This document shows positions 5,996 through 6,429 of a stretch of 6,429 bases of DNA, one piece after another. The notes beneath the pieces are model-generated. The model searched no databases. It was not told where the DNA came from and saw only the letters and a list, made by a program, of their open reading frames with translations. The stretch comes from an uncultured Ruminococcus sp. (GTDB lineage Bacteria; Bacillota_A; Clostridia; Oscillospirales; Ruminococcaceae). The number at the start of each line of letters is the position of its first letter. The stretch's first letter is position 1. A program made the translations under genes and the position numbers. The DNA lies in NCBI GenBank assembly GCA_902782875.1, contig CACZPE010000073.1, positions 1 through 6,429 on the forward strand, read 5' to 3'.

Positions 5996-6429
5996 TCAGC
6001 CGCAGTCCCAGTTGAACAGGACCTCGGAAAAATCAAGTTCTTTCAGTGCCTTCTCGGTTATGAAGAAATTCGCCGTGCCGCCGTCGCCCCACTCTATGCT
6101 TACATCATCGTCGTATACCGAGCCTATCTGAAGCAGCATCACGGTGTGATCCTCATAATAGTTCCTTCTGGGATCGTTCTGGTCAAAATGGGGATATCCG
6201 CCCATGAAGGAAGGAGTGTCATCCTCCCTGATGAGGTTTGTTTCCCACAGCTTGTCATCGAAGCTGAGTTCAAGATTTTTAGCCACAAATCCCTTGTTCT
6301 GCGGGAGAAAGATATCAAAGGCAGAATCAAGCTTTACACCTGTCTTTTCCTCAATGATGGCGAGCACTTCTTTTTCAAAGCGGAAATCATCCATCGTGGG
6401 AAGAGATCTTGCGAGCTTTCCCGTGATGA
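5996..6429 (-). CDS. YwqG-like (DUF1963) protein, C-terminal part; 5' end outside the window
   Basis: The open frame runs without a stop from the TGA at 5996-5998 up to the window edge, giving 143 visible residues. A Met at 6392-6394 could be taken as a start, but 11 codons upstream remain open (ITGKLARSLPT), no good Shine-Dalgarno sequence precedes the Met, and the family is usually about 260 residues. The real start is therefore probably beyond base 6429. The family is recognised by GGYPHFDQNDPR, then LLQIGS, IEWGDGGTANFFI and the terminal DFSEVLFNWDCG. These closely follow the C-terminal pattern of Bacillus YwqG. The molecular function of YwqG/DUF1963 proteins is unknown; no catalytic motif is evident and the protein appears soluble. 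The gene lies 12 nt before plsX on the same strand, so it is probably cotranscribed, but a functional link to lipid synthesis is not implied. Confidence 0.8.
   Translation of the reverse strand, partial: ITGKLARSLPTMDDFRFEKEVLAIIEEKTGVKLDSAFDIFLPQNKGFVAKNLELSFDDKLWETNLIREDDTPSFMGGYPHFDQNDPRRNYYEDHTVMLLQIGSVYDDDVSIEWGDGGTANFFITEKALKELDFSEVLFNWDCG

Noticed and set aside
5400..6131. 243-codon plus-strand open frame opposite plsX and the YwqG-like gene
   Set aside because: It is a Ser/Pro-rich shadow of conserved genes on the other strand, with no recognisable domain.
6392..6394. Met as the start of a complete 132-residue protein
   Set aside because: The frame remains open upstream to the window edge and the family is about twice this length, so it is treated as an internal Met of a partial gene.

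Overview
The window looks like an ordinary chromosomal segment of a low-to-mid GC Clostridia-type Firmicute. The plsX-rnc-radical SAM cluster, the pairing of an ECF S component with type III pantothenate kinase, the strong AGGAGG-type ribosome binding sites and the TATAAT promoters fit a Ruminococcus-like member of the Ruminococcaceae/Oscillospiraceae. That placement is inference from style and gene content, not from a marker gene. All seven genes lie on the minus strand, packed into three transcription units. I see no mobile element, CRISPR array, tRNA, rRNA, phage gene or known riboswitch. No gap without a gene exceeds 300 bases.

Unit A (first in transcription order, 6429 down to 3253) begins outside the window. 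It contains the C-terminal half of a YwqG/DUF1963-family protein (5996-6429), plsX (4982-5983), rnc (4282-4980) and an Elp3-like radical SAM enzyme (3281-4285). The junctions are 12 nt, 1 nt and a 4-nt ATGA overlap, and a strong intrinsic terminator follows 1 nt after the last stop. PlsX starts phosphatidic acid synthesis, RNase III processes rRNA and mRNA, and the radical SAM enzyme has no assigned substrate. acpP is absent between plsX and rnc, and smc does not follow.

Unit B (about 3160 down to 1666) is a two-gene cofactor salvage operon: a membrane S component of an ECF transporter, most likely for pantothenate, then coaX. It has its own extended -10 promoter, a short leader with a perfect 13-bp direct repeat and a GC hairpin, and an intrinsic terminator. 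Import followed by phosphorylation would trap vitamin B5 and feed CoA synthesis. An 11-nt piece of the leader repeat recurs in reverse complement in the 3' trailer.

Unit C (about 1612 downward, leaving the window at base 1) is an NSS-family Na+-coupled amino acid transporter translationally coupled by an ATGA overlap to an azlC-type gene, of which only the first 58 codons are present. Its promoter is near-consensus, with a small inverted repeat in the -35/-10 spacer.

Overall this is core metabolism. The points worth a second look are the repeat elements of unit B, the altered substrate-binding motif of CoaX, the importer/exporter pairing of unit C, and the reduced gene order of unit A.
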